Source: Bryobacterales bacterium (lineage in GTDB: Bacteria > Acidobacteriota > Terriglobia > Bryobacterales > Bryobacteraceae). From it: a stretch of 64,000 nt of DNA. Below, piece after piece: positions 44,931 through 52,944 of this stretch. The first letter of the stretch is position 1. Each line of letters starts with the position of its first letter. The translations under genes and the position numbers were made by a program. Under the pieces are notes generated by a model. The model saw only the letters and a program-made list of their open reading frames with translations, made no database searches and was not told the origin of the DNA. Where the stretch lies: assembly GCA_026954325.1 (NCBI GenBank), contig JAIXKK010000170.1, positions 1-64,000 of the forward strand, in the 5' to 3' direction.

Positions 44931-45452
44931 ATGATCACCGGCCTGGCCGAAGTACGGCGCCTGGCGGAATCGAAGGCGGAGGAAAACAGAGACTTCCGCC
45001 GGCGCCTGGCGGCTCATCACTACCCGGAAGAGCCGTTTCATATTCTCGCGGCGGAAATCCAAAGCGAGATGGACTGCACGCAGTGCGCCAACTGTTGCCG
45101 CCAGATGGTGGTCAGCGCTTCTGACGCGGCCGTGGAGGCAATCGCCGATCACCTCAACATCCCCCCGGAAGAAGTCATCAGGCTGTACACCATGCCTGAT
45201 CCGAAGGCGCCCGGTAACCGGCTGCTGCGTCAGGCCGATGACGCCTGCATTTTCCTCGATGGGAACCTGTGCATGATCTACGAAGTCCGGCCGAAGGCGT
45301 GCCGGGATTTTCCCCACGTGGCGGCGCATCCGCGCACGCTCGGCTCCCGGTTCTCTTCGCTTTGCCGCAACGCCTGGCTCTGCCCCATCATCTACAACGC
45401 CATCGAAGGCTACAAGCGCCTGGCCGGCTACACATCGCGTGGGCGCACGTAG
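44931..45452 (+). CDS. YkgJ-family cysteine-cluster protein
   Basis: A 173-residue cytosolic protein with a metal-chelating Cys cluster: CTQCANCC at about 50-57, then CIFLDGNLCMIYEVRPKACRDFP. The family is thought to bind zinc or an Fe-S cluster and has no assigned reaction. Start ATG 44931 follows the TIM-barrel gene by seven bases; the end converges on the sulfatase gene with a 25-base overlap. Confidence 0.88.
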   Translation: MITGLAEVRRLAESKAEENRDFRRRLAAHHYPEEPFHILAAEIQSEMDCTQCANCCRQMVVSASDAAVEAIADHLNIPPEEVIRLYTMPDPKAPGNRLLRQADDACIFLDGNLCMIYEVRPKACRDFPHVAAHPRTLGSRFSSLCRNAWLCPIIYNAIEGYKRLAGYTSRGRT

Positions 45453-46921
45453 TATTCAATTGCTTCTTCGCGGCTCAGCCGCGCGGGTTCCTTCTCCGCG
45501 TCCGGATGGGTCTGCCGGAAGCGCTCCAGCATCAGCGCTTCCATCTGTTCCACCACCTTCGGATGCTTCTTCGAAACATCCGTGAACTCGCCGGAGTCCT
45601 TCTCGAGGTCGTAAAGCCTCACATAGCGGCCCGGGGTTGGATTGTCCGTCTCATATCCATCGCCTCGCTTGCGCTTACCCGAACAGAAAATGAACTTCCA
45701 CTTCTTTGTCCGCACGAAGGCTTCTTCATTTTCGAGATACTCGCTGAAGATATGCTCGCGAGCGCCTGGCATCCGCCCGCCCTCAAGATAGGGGCGCAGG
45801 GATTGACCATGCTGCACGGGCAGCGGATCCGCGCCAAGCAGGTCCAGAATCGTCGGAGCGGTGTCGACATGCTCCGTGAAATCGTACACCGTCCCCGTGC
45901 GAATCACCCCCGGCAGCCGCATCATCAGCGGAATGCGCAGCGCCGGGTCATACCCGCAGTGCTTTTCAAACCGTCCGTGTTGTCCGAGATCGTACCCGTG
46001 GTCGGACGTGTACACAGTGAGCGTGTTGTCCTCCAGCCCGAGTTGCCGCAACTTGTCGAGCACCAGTCCGATGTTCTTATCCAGGTAGCGCGCCGACGTG
46101 TAGTAGGACGCGATAATCCCCTGCTTGTCCTCGACGCTCAGATCGCGGAAGATCAGCGGGATCTGGCCGCCGTCTTCCGGCCCCACGCGCGGCGGCGTGA
46201 ATGCTGAAGGCTCAAAATGATTACGGTCCTCCACCGGAAAATCATAGGGCGAATGCGGCTCATGAAAACTCACCCACAGCGCGAACGGCTTATCCTTGTG
46301 GTGTTCCAGAAACTCGTGCGCCAGCCTTACCTGGTAGGCCGCCTTCATCCCGGCGTCAAACCGCGGGTAGGGCAGTTTGTCCGCGTTCAGCCAGATCCGC
46401 GCCGGATCCCGGAACGGCCTCCACTGCGGTTTCGCGCGAATCTCCGGAGGAATCGGACGCGGCTTCACCGCCTGGCTCCACTGCTGCTGGAGCTCCCGCT
46501 CCGTCACCATGTATTCGAAACCGTGCAATCCCGGAGCGGCCGGCCGGTTGAAATGCATCTTGCCCACCACCGCCGTGGAATACCCGGCCGTCCTCAACTG
46601 TTTGGCGATGGTCGGCTTCTGATCGCTGAGCGGGGTCGGCAGCCTCGTCACCCCCGCCATGTGCGGCATTTGACCCGTAAAGAAGCTCTGGCGCGAAGGC
46701 GTGCACACCGGAGAGTTGCAGTGGTGCATGGCGAACCGTGTGCTCTCCGAGGCAAGCCGGTCGATATTCGGCGTTTCCGCCTGCTTGTTCCCGTCACAGC
46801 CGAGCACGTAGCCGGCATGATCATCCGCGATCAGGAATAGAAAATTCGGCCGCTTGCGGGACTGTCCGCGGCCTAGCGCCGCCCCGCCCGCCGCGCCCAT
46901 CCACGTTCTCCGCGTCAACAT
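45428..46921 (-). CDS. Type I sulfatase (arylsulfatase/glycan sulfatase)
   Basis: A 497-residue secreted sulfatase. Arg-containing signal (LTRRTWMGAAGGAALG). Metal residues in FLFLIADDHAGYV, the formylglycine site C73-T-P-S-R in NSPVCTPSRQSFFTG, then YSTAVVGKMHF and the C-terminal HVDTAPTILDLLG. C73 must be converted to formylglycine by a maturase that is not in this window. The substrate is probably a sulfated glycan. An upstream extension to 47110 is open, but the 46921 ATG begins the signal. Its start is 28 bases from the divergent dehydratase-like gene. Confidence 0.93.
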   Translation of the reverse strand: MLTRRTWMGAAGGAALGRGQSRKRPNFLFLIADDHAGYVLGCDGNKQAETPNIDRLASESTRFAMHHCNSPVCTPSRQSFFTGQMPHMAGVTRLPTPLSDQKPTIAKQLRTAGYSTAVVGKMHFNRPAAPGLHGFEYMVTERELQQQWSQAVKPRPIPPEIRAKPQWRPFRDPARIWLNADKLPYPRFDAGMKAAYQVRLAHEFLEHHKDKPFALWVSFHEPHSPYDFPVEDRNHFEPSAFTPPRVGPEDGGQIPLIFRDLSVEDKQGIIASYYTSARYLDKNIGLVLDKLRQLGLEDNTLTVYTSDHGYDLGQHGRFEKHCGYDPALRIPLMMRLPGVIRTGTVYDFTEHVDTAPTILDLLGADPLPVQHGQSLRPYLEGGRMPGAREHIFSEYLENEEAFVRTKKWKFIFCSGKRKRGDGYETDNPTPGRYVRLYDLEKDSGEFTDVSKKHPKVVEQMEALMLERFRQTHPDAEKEPARLSREEAIEYYVRPRDV

Positions 46922-46949
46922 GCGAATACTATACACTGGTCGCAAACCC

Positions 46950-48128
46950 ATGACACGCCGTACACTGCTGGCCGGAGGCGCGCTGCCTCTGCTCGCCTTG
47001 AAGAGCCGCGCCGGCGCCGCCGGCTCTCCCAAAGCCAAACTGACGGACATCGAAATCTTTCGCGTGCCGGTAAACCGCCGCGGCGATTGGGTCTTGGTGC
47101 GCGTTCGCACCGATCAGGGCGTCACCGGCATTGGCGATGCGTCCCACGGGCGGGACCCGCAAGTGGTCGCGGGCATACGCTCCGTCTGGGAACAGATGAA
47201 AGGCCGCTCGTTCAGCGACGTGGAGCGCTTGCGAACCATCGCCGCGCCCTTCGTGGCCCGGAACGGCATCAGCGGCAGTGTTGCCTCGAGCGCCATCGAG
47301 CACGCCATGTGGGACATCGCCGGTCAAATCTTCGGCGTTCCCGTGTATGATCTGTTCGGCGGCAAAATTCATTCCCGCATTCGCAGTTACGCCAATATCA
47401 ACCGCGCCACCTTTGACCGCAAGCCCGCTGGCTTCGTCAAAGTGGCCGAACGCGCCCTCGGCGACGGTTTCGACGCCTTCAAACTGGCGCCGTTCGACGG
47501 CTGGCCAAAGGATTCCGCCGCCGTCGAGCCGCACATTGCCAATGGCATGGAATGCGCCAGGGCTATCCGCAAGACAATCGGCGATAAGAACGGCCTGCTC
47601 ATTGACGCCCATTCCAACTTCACCCTCGATCGCGGCCTCCAACTGGCGCGCGACTTCGAGCCGCTGCATCTCTTTTGGCTCGAGGAAGTCTGCCGCGGCA
47701 TCGGCAACCTCGCCCAAATCCACAAAGCCGCGAAGATGCCCACCGCGGGCGGCGAAAGCATCTACGGCGTAAAGGGGTTCTACCCCTACATCGCCGGCAA
47801 TGCCGTGGACATTCTCATGCCCGATATCAAGTACTGCGGCGGGCTGCTCGAGTGCAAGAAGATCGCCGCCATGGGTGAGGGCGCCGGCCTGAAGACCTCC
47901 CCCCACGGCCCCGCAAGCCCGGTGGGGAACATCGCCGCCGCCCATGTCTGCTCCACTCTGCCCAATTTCCTCATCCTCGAACTCGGCTACGGCGAAGTGC
48001 CCTGGCGCGCCGAACTCGTCGAACCTCACGAACCGCTCCAGAAAGGTTATTTCACCCTCGGCGAAAAGCCGGGGTTCGGCTTCACCCTCAATGACGCGCT
48101 CATCCGCAAACTCGGCTCGCCCGCGTGA
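46950..48128 (+). CDS. Exported mandelate racemase/muconate-lactonizing-type enolase-superfamily enzyme
   Basis: A 392-residue protein with a Tat-like signal (MTRRTLLAGGALPLLALKSRAGA). Barrel motifs: KLAPFDGWPKDS (catalytic Lys region), GLLIDAHSNFTLDRG (metal Asp), LFWLEEVC (metal Glu), TAGGESIYG (metal Glu), then DIKYCGGLLECKKIAAMG and the LKTSPHGPASPVGNIA segment holding the His. Probably a sugar-acid dehydratase. Export is unusual for the superfamily but common in Acidobacteriota copies. Divergent from the sulfatase, so both may serve breakdown of the same glycan. Confidence 0.86.
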   Translation: MTRRTLLAGGALPLLALKSRAGAAGSPKAKLTDIEIFRVPVNRRGDWVLVRVRTDQGVTGIGDASHGRDPQVVAGIRSVWEQMKGRSFSDVERLRTIAAPFVARNGISGSVASSAIEHAMWDIAGQIFGVPVYDLFGGKIHSRIRSYANINRATFDRKPAGFVKVAERALGDGFDAFKLAPFDGWPKDSAAVEPHIANGMECARAIRKTIGDKNGLLIDAHSNFTLDRGLQLARDFEPLHLFWLEEVCRGIGNLAQIHKAAKMPTAGGESIYGVKGFYPYIAGNAVDILMPDIKYCGGLLECKKIAAMGEGAGLKTSPHGPASPVGNIAAAHVCSTLPNFLILELGYGEVPWRAELVEPHEPLQKGYFTLGEKPGFGFTLNDALIRKLGSPA

Positions 48129-48190
48129 TCCCATCCGCATTTTCCGGAACATTCACCCGCAAGTTTCGTACTTCCTGATGGAGGACGACC

Positions 48191-48394
48191 ATGCTGACCT
48201 TCCTGATCTGGCTTCTGCTTTTCATTCTCTGTTGGCCCGTGGCGCTGCTCGCGCTCTTCCTCTATCCCATCGTCTGGCTGCTTCTACTTCCGTTCCGCAT
48301 ACTGGGCATCGCCGTCGGCGGGGTTCTGGAGCTCTTGCGCGCCATGCTCTTCCTCCCGGCCCGCCTGCTTGGCGGACCACGCCGCGCGCATTAG
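48191..48394 (+). CDS. Small two-helix membrane protein
   Basis: A 67-residue, almost wholly hydrophobic protein: two long helices (about 2-35 and 37-60) with PFRILGIAVGGVLE between, and a basic end (RLLGGPRRAH). GGAGG lies seven bases before the ATG, which supports translation. No family recognised. Confidence 0.68.
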   Translation: MLTFLIWLLLFILCWPVALLALFLYPIVWLLLLPFRILGIAVGGVLELLRAMLFLPARLLGGPRRAH

Positions 48395-48466
48395 AAACGG
48401 CGGCTCTTCCCCCTGCTACTTGGGGGATATTGGTTGCATCCAACGGCATGGTACTGTTAAATTAGT

Positions 48467-48484
48467 GCTGGAGGAAACTCCAGC
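48467..48484 (+). promoter_or_regulatory. Perfect hairpin with GAAA loop overlying the Shine-Dalgarno
   Basis: GCTGGAG-GAAA-CTCCAGC forms a 7-bp stem capped by a GNRA tetraloop, ending five bases before the TTG start at 48490. The GGAGG that could serve as ribosome site lies in the 5' arm and loop. A TTGCAT-N17-TTAAAT pair stands upstream. The hairpin may limit translation or protect the 5' end. Confidence 0.45.
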
Positions 48485-48489
48485 GCTCG

Positions 48490-49242
48490 TTGAGGTTATT
48501 GTTGTCTCTACGCGTCTGTCTCACGCTTTTGATCGGGTTCTCCCTGGCGCCTCACTCGTTTGCGGCCGACGGGGATGATTCCGCGCAAGGTTCCCAGGAA
48601 ATCATTGACCGCTACGTCCAGGCGTCTCAGTCCCAGCAACAGCAGTTGCGTGGCGTCACCATGGACGTGGAGATCTCTGCCGAGCTTCCTAAACTGAAGA
48701 AAAAAGGCCGCATGTTTGGTTTACGCACCATCACGCGCCTCGGCAGAATCACTTATGACGCCATCAAATTCGAAGGCGATAACACCATCAAGAAGGAAGT
48801 GATCGCCCGCTTCCTCACCGCCGAGACGGCGGTGGCCGACAACACCCCTCCCCCCATTACGCCGCAATACTACAAGTTTAAATACAGGGGATTAGTCGAG
48901 CGCGACAGCAGGCGAGTTTACCTCTTCCAGATTTCCCCACGCAAGAAAAAAGTGGGTACATTCAAGGGAGAGATGTGGCTCGACAAGGACACCGCCCTCC
49001 CCATCCGGGAAGCCGGCAGACTTTCCAAGAACCCTTCCGTCTTCATCAAGCAATTTGATTTCGTGCGCGTCTACGACATCCGCGATGGCGTAGCTTATCC
49101 GAAACAGACCACCGGCGTGGTGGCCACCCGCCTCTGGGGCAAGGCGGAAGTGTTCATCGACTTCCACAACTTCACGAAGATTCCCGCGGATCAGGCGAAC
49201 GCTCTGACTTCGGAAAGTTCCCGCAACAAGACTCCCCGCTAA
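48490..49242 (+). CDS. Secreted protein of unknown function (outer-membrane lipoprotein-sorting-like)
   Basis: A 250-residue exported protein: signal 1 to about 25 (LLLSLRVCLTLLIGFSLAPHSFA), then QEIIDRYVQASQSQQQQLRGVTMDVEISAELP and beta-rich sequence (YYKFKYRGLVERDSRRVYLFQISPRKK, FKGEMWLDKDTALPIREAGRL), a layout like LolA/outer-membrane sorting proteins. The first residue is TTG-encoded; no in-frame ATG is available upstream. A stable hairpin overlaps its leader. It precedes hpnJ by about 70 bases on the same strand, so a link to hopanoid export is possible but unproven. Confidence 0.75.
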   Translation: MRLLLSLRVCLTLLIGFSLAPHSFAADGDDSAQGSQEIIDRYVQASQSQQQQLRGVTMDVEISAELPKLKKKGRMFGLRTITRLGRITYDAIKFEGDNTIKKEVIARFLTAETAVADNTPPPITPQYYKFKYRGLVERDSRRVYLFQISPRKKKVGTFKGEMWLDKDTALPIREAGRLSKNPSVFIKQFDFVRVYDIRDGVAYPKQTTGVVATRLWGKAEVFIDFHNFTKIPADQANALTSESSRNKTPR

Positions 49243-49311
49243 TGCATCCGGGGAATCTTGACAAACTTGTATTAACGCCGCCCGATAGCTTACCCTCAAA
49301 AAAGCGACCCC

Positions 49312-50757
49312 ATGCGTACTCTATTCCTCAATCCCCCCTCATTTGAAGGATTTGATGGGGGCGCCAGTTCACGCTGGCCCGCGACCCGCGAAATCGAGTC
49401 CTACTGGTATCCCGTCTGGCTCTGCTATCCGGCCGGTTTGCTCCCCGATAGCAAAGTGGTGGATGCCCCACCCCACAAGATCTCCATCGAGCAGACCGTC
49501 CAGATGGCCAGGGATTTCGAACTCCTGGTGCTGTTCACCTCCACCCCCGGCTTTGAAGTCGACGTGAAAATGGCTCGGATGATGAAGGACGTCAACTCGA
49601 AGCTCAAGGTCTGCTTCGTCGGTCCGCCGGTCACCGTGGATTCCGAACGGATCCTGCGCACTACCCCGGCCATCGATTTTCTGGTCCGACGCGAGTTCGA
49701 TTACCCCATCGTGAAGTACGCCACCGGTACGCCGCTCGAGGAGATCCCCAACGTCAGTTTCCGCAAGAACGGGCAGATTGTCCACAACCCCGAAGGCGCC
49801 TACGTCGAGAACCTGGACGAACTCCCCTGGGTGAGCAAGGTCTATAAGCGCGACCTCGACTTCCGCCGCTACAACGTTCCCTTCCTCAAACATCCCTTCA
49901 TCTCCATGTACACCTCGAGAGGGTGTCCCGCGCAGTGCACCTTCTGCCTGTGGCCGCAAACCCACTCCGGTCACCGCTGGCGCACGCGGTCGGCAACCGG
50001 CGTCGCCGGCGAGGTGAAGTTCGCGCTTGAAAATTTTCCCGGCCTCAAGGAAATCTTTTTCGACGACGACACCTTCAACTATCAGAAGAAGCGTACGCTC
50101 GAGATCTGCGAAAAACTGGGCCCGCTCAATTTCACCTGGTCCTGCACCTCGCGCGTCACCACGGATTACGACACGCTCAAGGCCATGAAAGAGGCCGGCG
50201 CCCGGCTTATGATCGTCGGCTACGAAACCGGCGATCCGCAGATTCTCAAGAACATCAAGAAGGGCGCCACCATCGACATGGCGCGCCGCTTCACCGAAAA
50301 CGCCCACAAACTCGGCCTCACCATCCATGGCGATTTCATTGTCGGCCTGCCCGGAGATACCCATGAATCCATCCGGCGCACCATTGATTTCGCCAAATCG
50401 CTCGACACCGAAACCATCCAGGTATCCATCGCCCACCCCTACCCCGGAACGGAATTCTTCGATTACGTCAAGCAGAATAACCTCATCACCATCGATTCCA
50501 TGACCGATGAGCAGGGCCACCAGCTTCCCAACATCCGCTACGAAAATCTCGACCGCGCCGAACTGGTGGATTGGGTGGAACGCTTCTATGGCGAGTATTA
50601 CTTCCGCCCCAAAGCCATCTGGCGCGTGGTGCGCAAAGCCATCTTCAACGGCGAGGAGCGCCGCCGCCTGCGGAAGGAAGCCCGCGAGTATCTCGCTCTC
50701 CGCTCCAAACGCAGACAGTTCGTGAAAGATCAACGGGCCGCCGCCGCCCGCGCCTGA
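49312..50757 (+). CDS. hpnJ: Hopanoid-associated radical SAM protein HpnJ
   Basis: A 481-residue enzyme with an N-terminal cobalamin-binding-like region (residues about 1-140; FLVRREFDYPIVKYATG) and a radical-SAM core with C205-x3-C209-x2-C212 in TSRGCPAQCTFCLWPQ. EIFFDDDTFNY and the GDFIVGLPGDTHESIRRTIDFAK helix follow. The start FLNPPSFEGFDGGASSRWPATREIESYWYPVWL is typical of HpnJ, which is needed to turn the hopanoid ribose/BHT chain into the cyclitol head group. First gene of a run overlapped by two small EamA/SMR genes and hpnI. Confidence 0.9.
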   Translation: MRTLFLNPPSFEGFDGGASSRWPATREIESYWYPVWLCYPAGLLPDSKVVDAPPHKISIEQTVQMARDFELLVLFTSTPGFEVDVKMARMMKDVNSKLKVCFVGPPVTVDSERILRTTPAIDFLVRREFDYPIVKYATGTPLEEIPNVSFRKNGQIVHNPEGAYVENLDELPWVSKVYKRDLDFRRYNVPFLKHPFISMYTSRGCPAQCTFCLWPQTHSGHRWRTRSATGVAGEVKFALENFPGLKEIFFDDDTFNYQKKRTLEICEKLGPLNFTWSCTSRVTTDYDTLKAMKEAGARLMIVGYETGDPQILKNIKKGATIDMARRFTENAHKLGLTIHGDFIVGLPGDTHESIRRTIDFAKSLDTETIQVSIAHPYPGTEFFDYVKQNNLITIDSMTDEQGHQLPNIRYENLDRAELVDWVERFYGEYYFRPKAIWRVVRKAIFNGEERRRLRKEAREYLALRSKRRQFVKDQRAAAARA

Positions 50758-51104
50758 TGCGCAAGACCGTCGCCGTCACCGCCGTCGTGGTGGTTTCCAA
50801 CGTCGCCGGGAATCTCTTCTTGAGCTTCGGAATGAAATCCCCGGCGGGCATGCTGAGTCCCTGGATCGCCGCGGGTGTTCTGCTCCTCATTCTCTGGACC
50901 CTCACCCGCATGACCCTGCTCAGTTGGGCGGACCTCAGTTTCGTCCTTCCGGTTACCGCCATCGGATATCCGCTGTCCGCGCTCGCCGGCAAGCTCTTTC
51001 TTTCTGAACAGATTACCCCGCAGCGCTGGGCGGGAACCGCGCTCATCGTCGCCGGAACCGTTCTTGTGGGCCTCACCATGCCCCCCAGTAAGGAGCGCTC
51101 ATGA
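50757..51104 (+). CDS. Small four-helix EamA/SMR-like protein, first of a pair
   Basis: A 115-residue membrane protein with four helices (about 5-25, 32-52, 60-80, 88-108), the size of a half-transporter of the drug/metabolite superfamily. LSWADLSFVLPVTAIGYPLSALAGKLFLSEQITPQRWAGTALIVAGTVLVG is the repeat signature. ATG overlaps the hpnJ stop and its own end overlaps the next gene by four bases. Together with the second small protein it looks like an ArnE/ArnF-type heterodimer; here it would serve hopanoid or glycolipid movement. Confidence 0.85.
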   Translation: MRKTVAVTAVVVVSNVAGNLFLSFGMKSPAGMLSPWIAAGVLLLILWTLTRMTLLSWADLSFVLPVTAIGYPLSALAGKLFLSEQITPQRWAGTALIVAGTVLVGLTMPPSKERS

Positions 51105-51463
51105 AGTGGCTGCTGCTCGCCTGCGTGGTCGGCGCCACCGTCGCCAGCGACCTGCTGCAATCCTTCGAAATGAAGCGCCACGGCGAGGTGCGCGACTTCC
51201 GGCCCACGGCCATGGGACGCGTCCTCGCCGCAGTCTTCCGCAGGAAACTGTTTGTTCTGGCGGTTGTCTTCATGGCCGTCTCCTTCTTCTCATTCCTCCA
51301 GCTCCTTACCGTCGCCGATCTCAGTTTCGCCGTCCCCGCCACCGCCGCCACTTTCGTCGCCGAAACCTTCCTTGCCCGCCTCCTCTTGAAGGAAACCGTC
51401 GCCTGGCAGCGCTGGACGGGCGCCGTTCTGGTAGCCTGCGGAGTGTTCCTTCTCGCTCTGTGA
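51101..51463 (+). CDS. Small four-helix EamA/SMR-like protein, second of a pair
   Basis: A 120-residue partner with four helices and the same repeat end (VADLSFAVPATAATFVAETFLARLLLKETVAWQRWTGAVLVACGVFLLAL). The loop after helix 1 (FEMKRHGEVRDFRP) is longer and charged, unlike the first copy, which fits an unequal heterodimer. Start overlaps the previous gene (ATGA) and its TGA overlaps the hpnI ATG. Confidence 0.85.
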   Translation: MKWLLLACVVGATVASDLLQSFEMKRHGEVRDFRPTAMGRVLAAVFRRKLFVLAVVFMAVSFFSFLQLLTVADLSFAVPATAATFVAETFLARLLLKETVAWQRWTGAVLVACGVFLLAL

Positions 51464-52554
51464 TGTGGATCTGGCTTCTCTATCTCGTCTGCGCCATCGC
51501 CGCGGGCTATCAGTTCACGGCCTTTCTCGCCGTGCTCCGCCATCTTCTCTCACGCGAACCCCGTGCTTCTTCGCTGCCCTCCGTATCCATCCTCAAGCCC
51601 GTTCATGGCCGTGATCCTTTCTTCGAACAGGCCATCGGCTCCCATACCCTCATCGACTACCCGAATTACGAAGTTCTCTTCGCCGTCAACAGCCCGGACA
51701 ACTCCGCCATCCCTGCCGTCCGCGCCCTCCCGGGAGTCTCTCTCTACGTTTCTCCGCACAACCCTCCAAACGCCAAAGTGGGCAATCTCATGGAACTTGT
51801 CCGCCACGCCCGCGGCGAAATCTACGTTGTGAATGATGGGGACATCCGCGTCCCGCCGGACTACCTCCGCCGTGTCACCGCCCCGCTCTCCGACCCTCGC
51901 ATCGGTCTCGTCACCTGCCTCTACCGTCCCGTCCCCCTCGGCCTACCCGCCACGTGGGAAGCCCTTGGCATCGCCACCGAATTCGCCCCCAGCACCCTCG
52001 TCGCCCCACTCGTCGGGATCAATGAATTCGGCCTCGGCTCCACGCTCTGCTTCCGCGCCGCCGATCTCGAAGCAGCCGGAGGCTTCGCCCCCATCGCCGA
52101 TTACCTCGCCGATGACTATCAACTCGCCCGCCGCCTCACCCGCGGACTCGGCAAGCGCGCCTGCATGTCGAAACTCGTCGTCGATACCGGCATCGGCTAC
52201 CCCTCCTGGCGCGCCGTCTGGCGTCACCAGGTTCGCTGGGCCCGCACCATCCGCGTCTCGCGGGCCGAATACGCCGGCCTGCCCGTCACCCATGCCGGAC
52301 TCTGGGCGCTCCTCGCCGCCCTCGCCGGTCTCTGGCCTCTCGCCGCGACGCTCGCCGCCCTGCGCATCCTCACCGGTTTCACCGCCGGCTTCCTCCTGCT
52401 CCGCGCGCCCATCGCCGCCGCCCTCCCGCTCATCCCGCTCTGGGATCTCTGGGCCTTCGCCGTCTGGATGGCGGGCCTTCGCGGCAGCGAGATCGTCTGG
52501 CGCGGCCACATCATGCGCCTCTCGCCCGACGGTAAACTTTCTCCCCGGCCTTAG
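51463..52554 (+). CDS. hpnI: HpnI-like hopanoid glycosyltransferase
   Basis: A 363-residue ceramide-glucosyltransferase-like (GT21-type) enzyme. N-terminal membrane helix (WLLYLVCAIAAGYQFTAFLAVL), VSILKPVHGRDPFFEQAIGS, D125-G-D127 in YVVNDGDIRV, LGSTLCFRAADLEAAGGF, DDYQLARRL and the HQVRWART (Q-x-x-R-W) motif, then C-terminal helices. HpnI adds an N-acetylglucosamine-type sugar to bacteriohopanetetrol. Linked by overlap to two EamA-like genes and hpnJ. No squalene-hopene cyclase is in the window. Confidence 0.88.
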   Translation: MWIWLLYLVCAIAAGYQFTAFLAVLRHLLSREPRASSLPSVSILKPVHGRDPFFEQAIGSHTLIDYPNYEVLFAVNSPDNSAIPAVRALPGVSLYVSPHNPPNAKVGNLMELVRHARGEIYVVNDGDIRVPPDYLRRVTAPLSDPRIGLVTCLYRPVPLGLPATWEALGIATEFAPSTLVAPLVGINEFGLGSTLCFRAADLEAAGGFAPIADYLADDYQLARRLTRGLGKRACMSKLVVDTGIGYPSWRAVWRHQVRWARTIRVSRAEYAGLPVTHAGLWALLAALAGLWPLAATLAALRILTGFTAGFLLLRAPIAAALPLIPLWDLWAFAVWMAGLRGSEIVWRGHIMRLSPDGKLSPRP

Positions 52555-52944
52555 CCCACCGCCGCGATCTTCATCGGCAGATCCTGCGATCCCGGCGTCA
52601 TTTCTCCTCTGTGGATCTGAAAAATCTGCCCGCTCACACTCGTGTAAGTGTAATAGCTCTCCCACAATCCCGGATTGTGCCCCGCGGTGGATTCCACCAC
52701 CTTCACCGCGAAGGACGGCTTCCCCTTCGGCCCCGGCCCGCTCTGGATGATGGGCGCTCCTGCTTCTCACGCCATGAGCCACAGCCTACAAGACCATTGC
52801 CATCCAGTCCCAGAGCCGCCGGCGCGTAACCTTGCAGCCCGAGATCCTTCGTCTTCTCCACCAGCACTTTTGTCCGCCTTACTCCAGGTGATCACCGTCC
52901 CGTCCGGACGCTCCTCGATCACCGCCGCCTCGATGCGAAACTAG
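52551..52944 (-). pseudogene. Decayed secreted-protein gene downstream of the hydroxyacid dehydrogenase
   Basis: Protein-like stretches lie in successive frames on the minus strand: FRIEAAVIEERPDGTVITW just after the dehydrogenase stop, then VLVEKTKDLGLQGYAPAALGLDGNGLVG, then GAPIIQSGPGPKGKPSFAVK and HNPGLWESYYTYTSVSGQIFQIHRGE to a TAA at 52551-52553. At least two frameshifts separate them and no start is left. Family not recognised. The plus strand shows nothing better. Confidence 0.6.
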
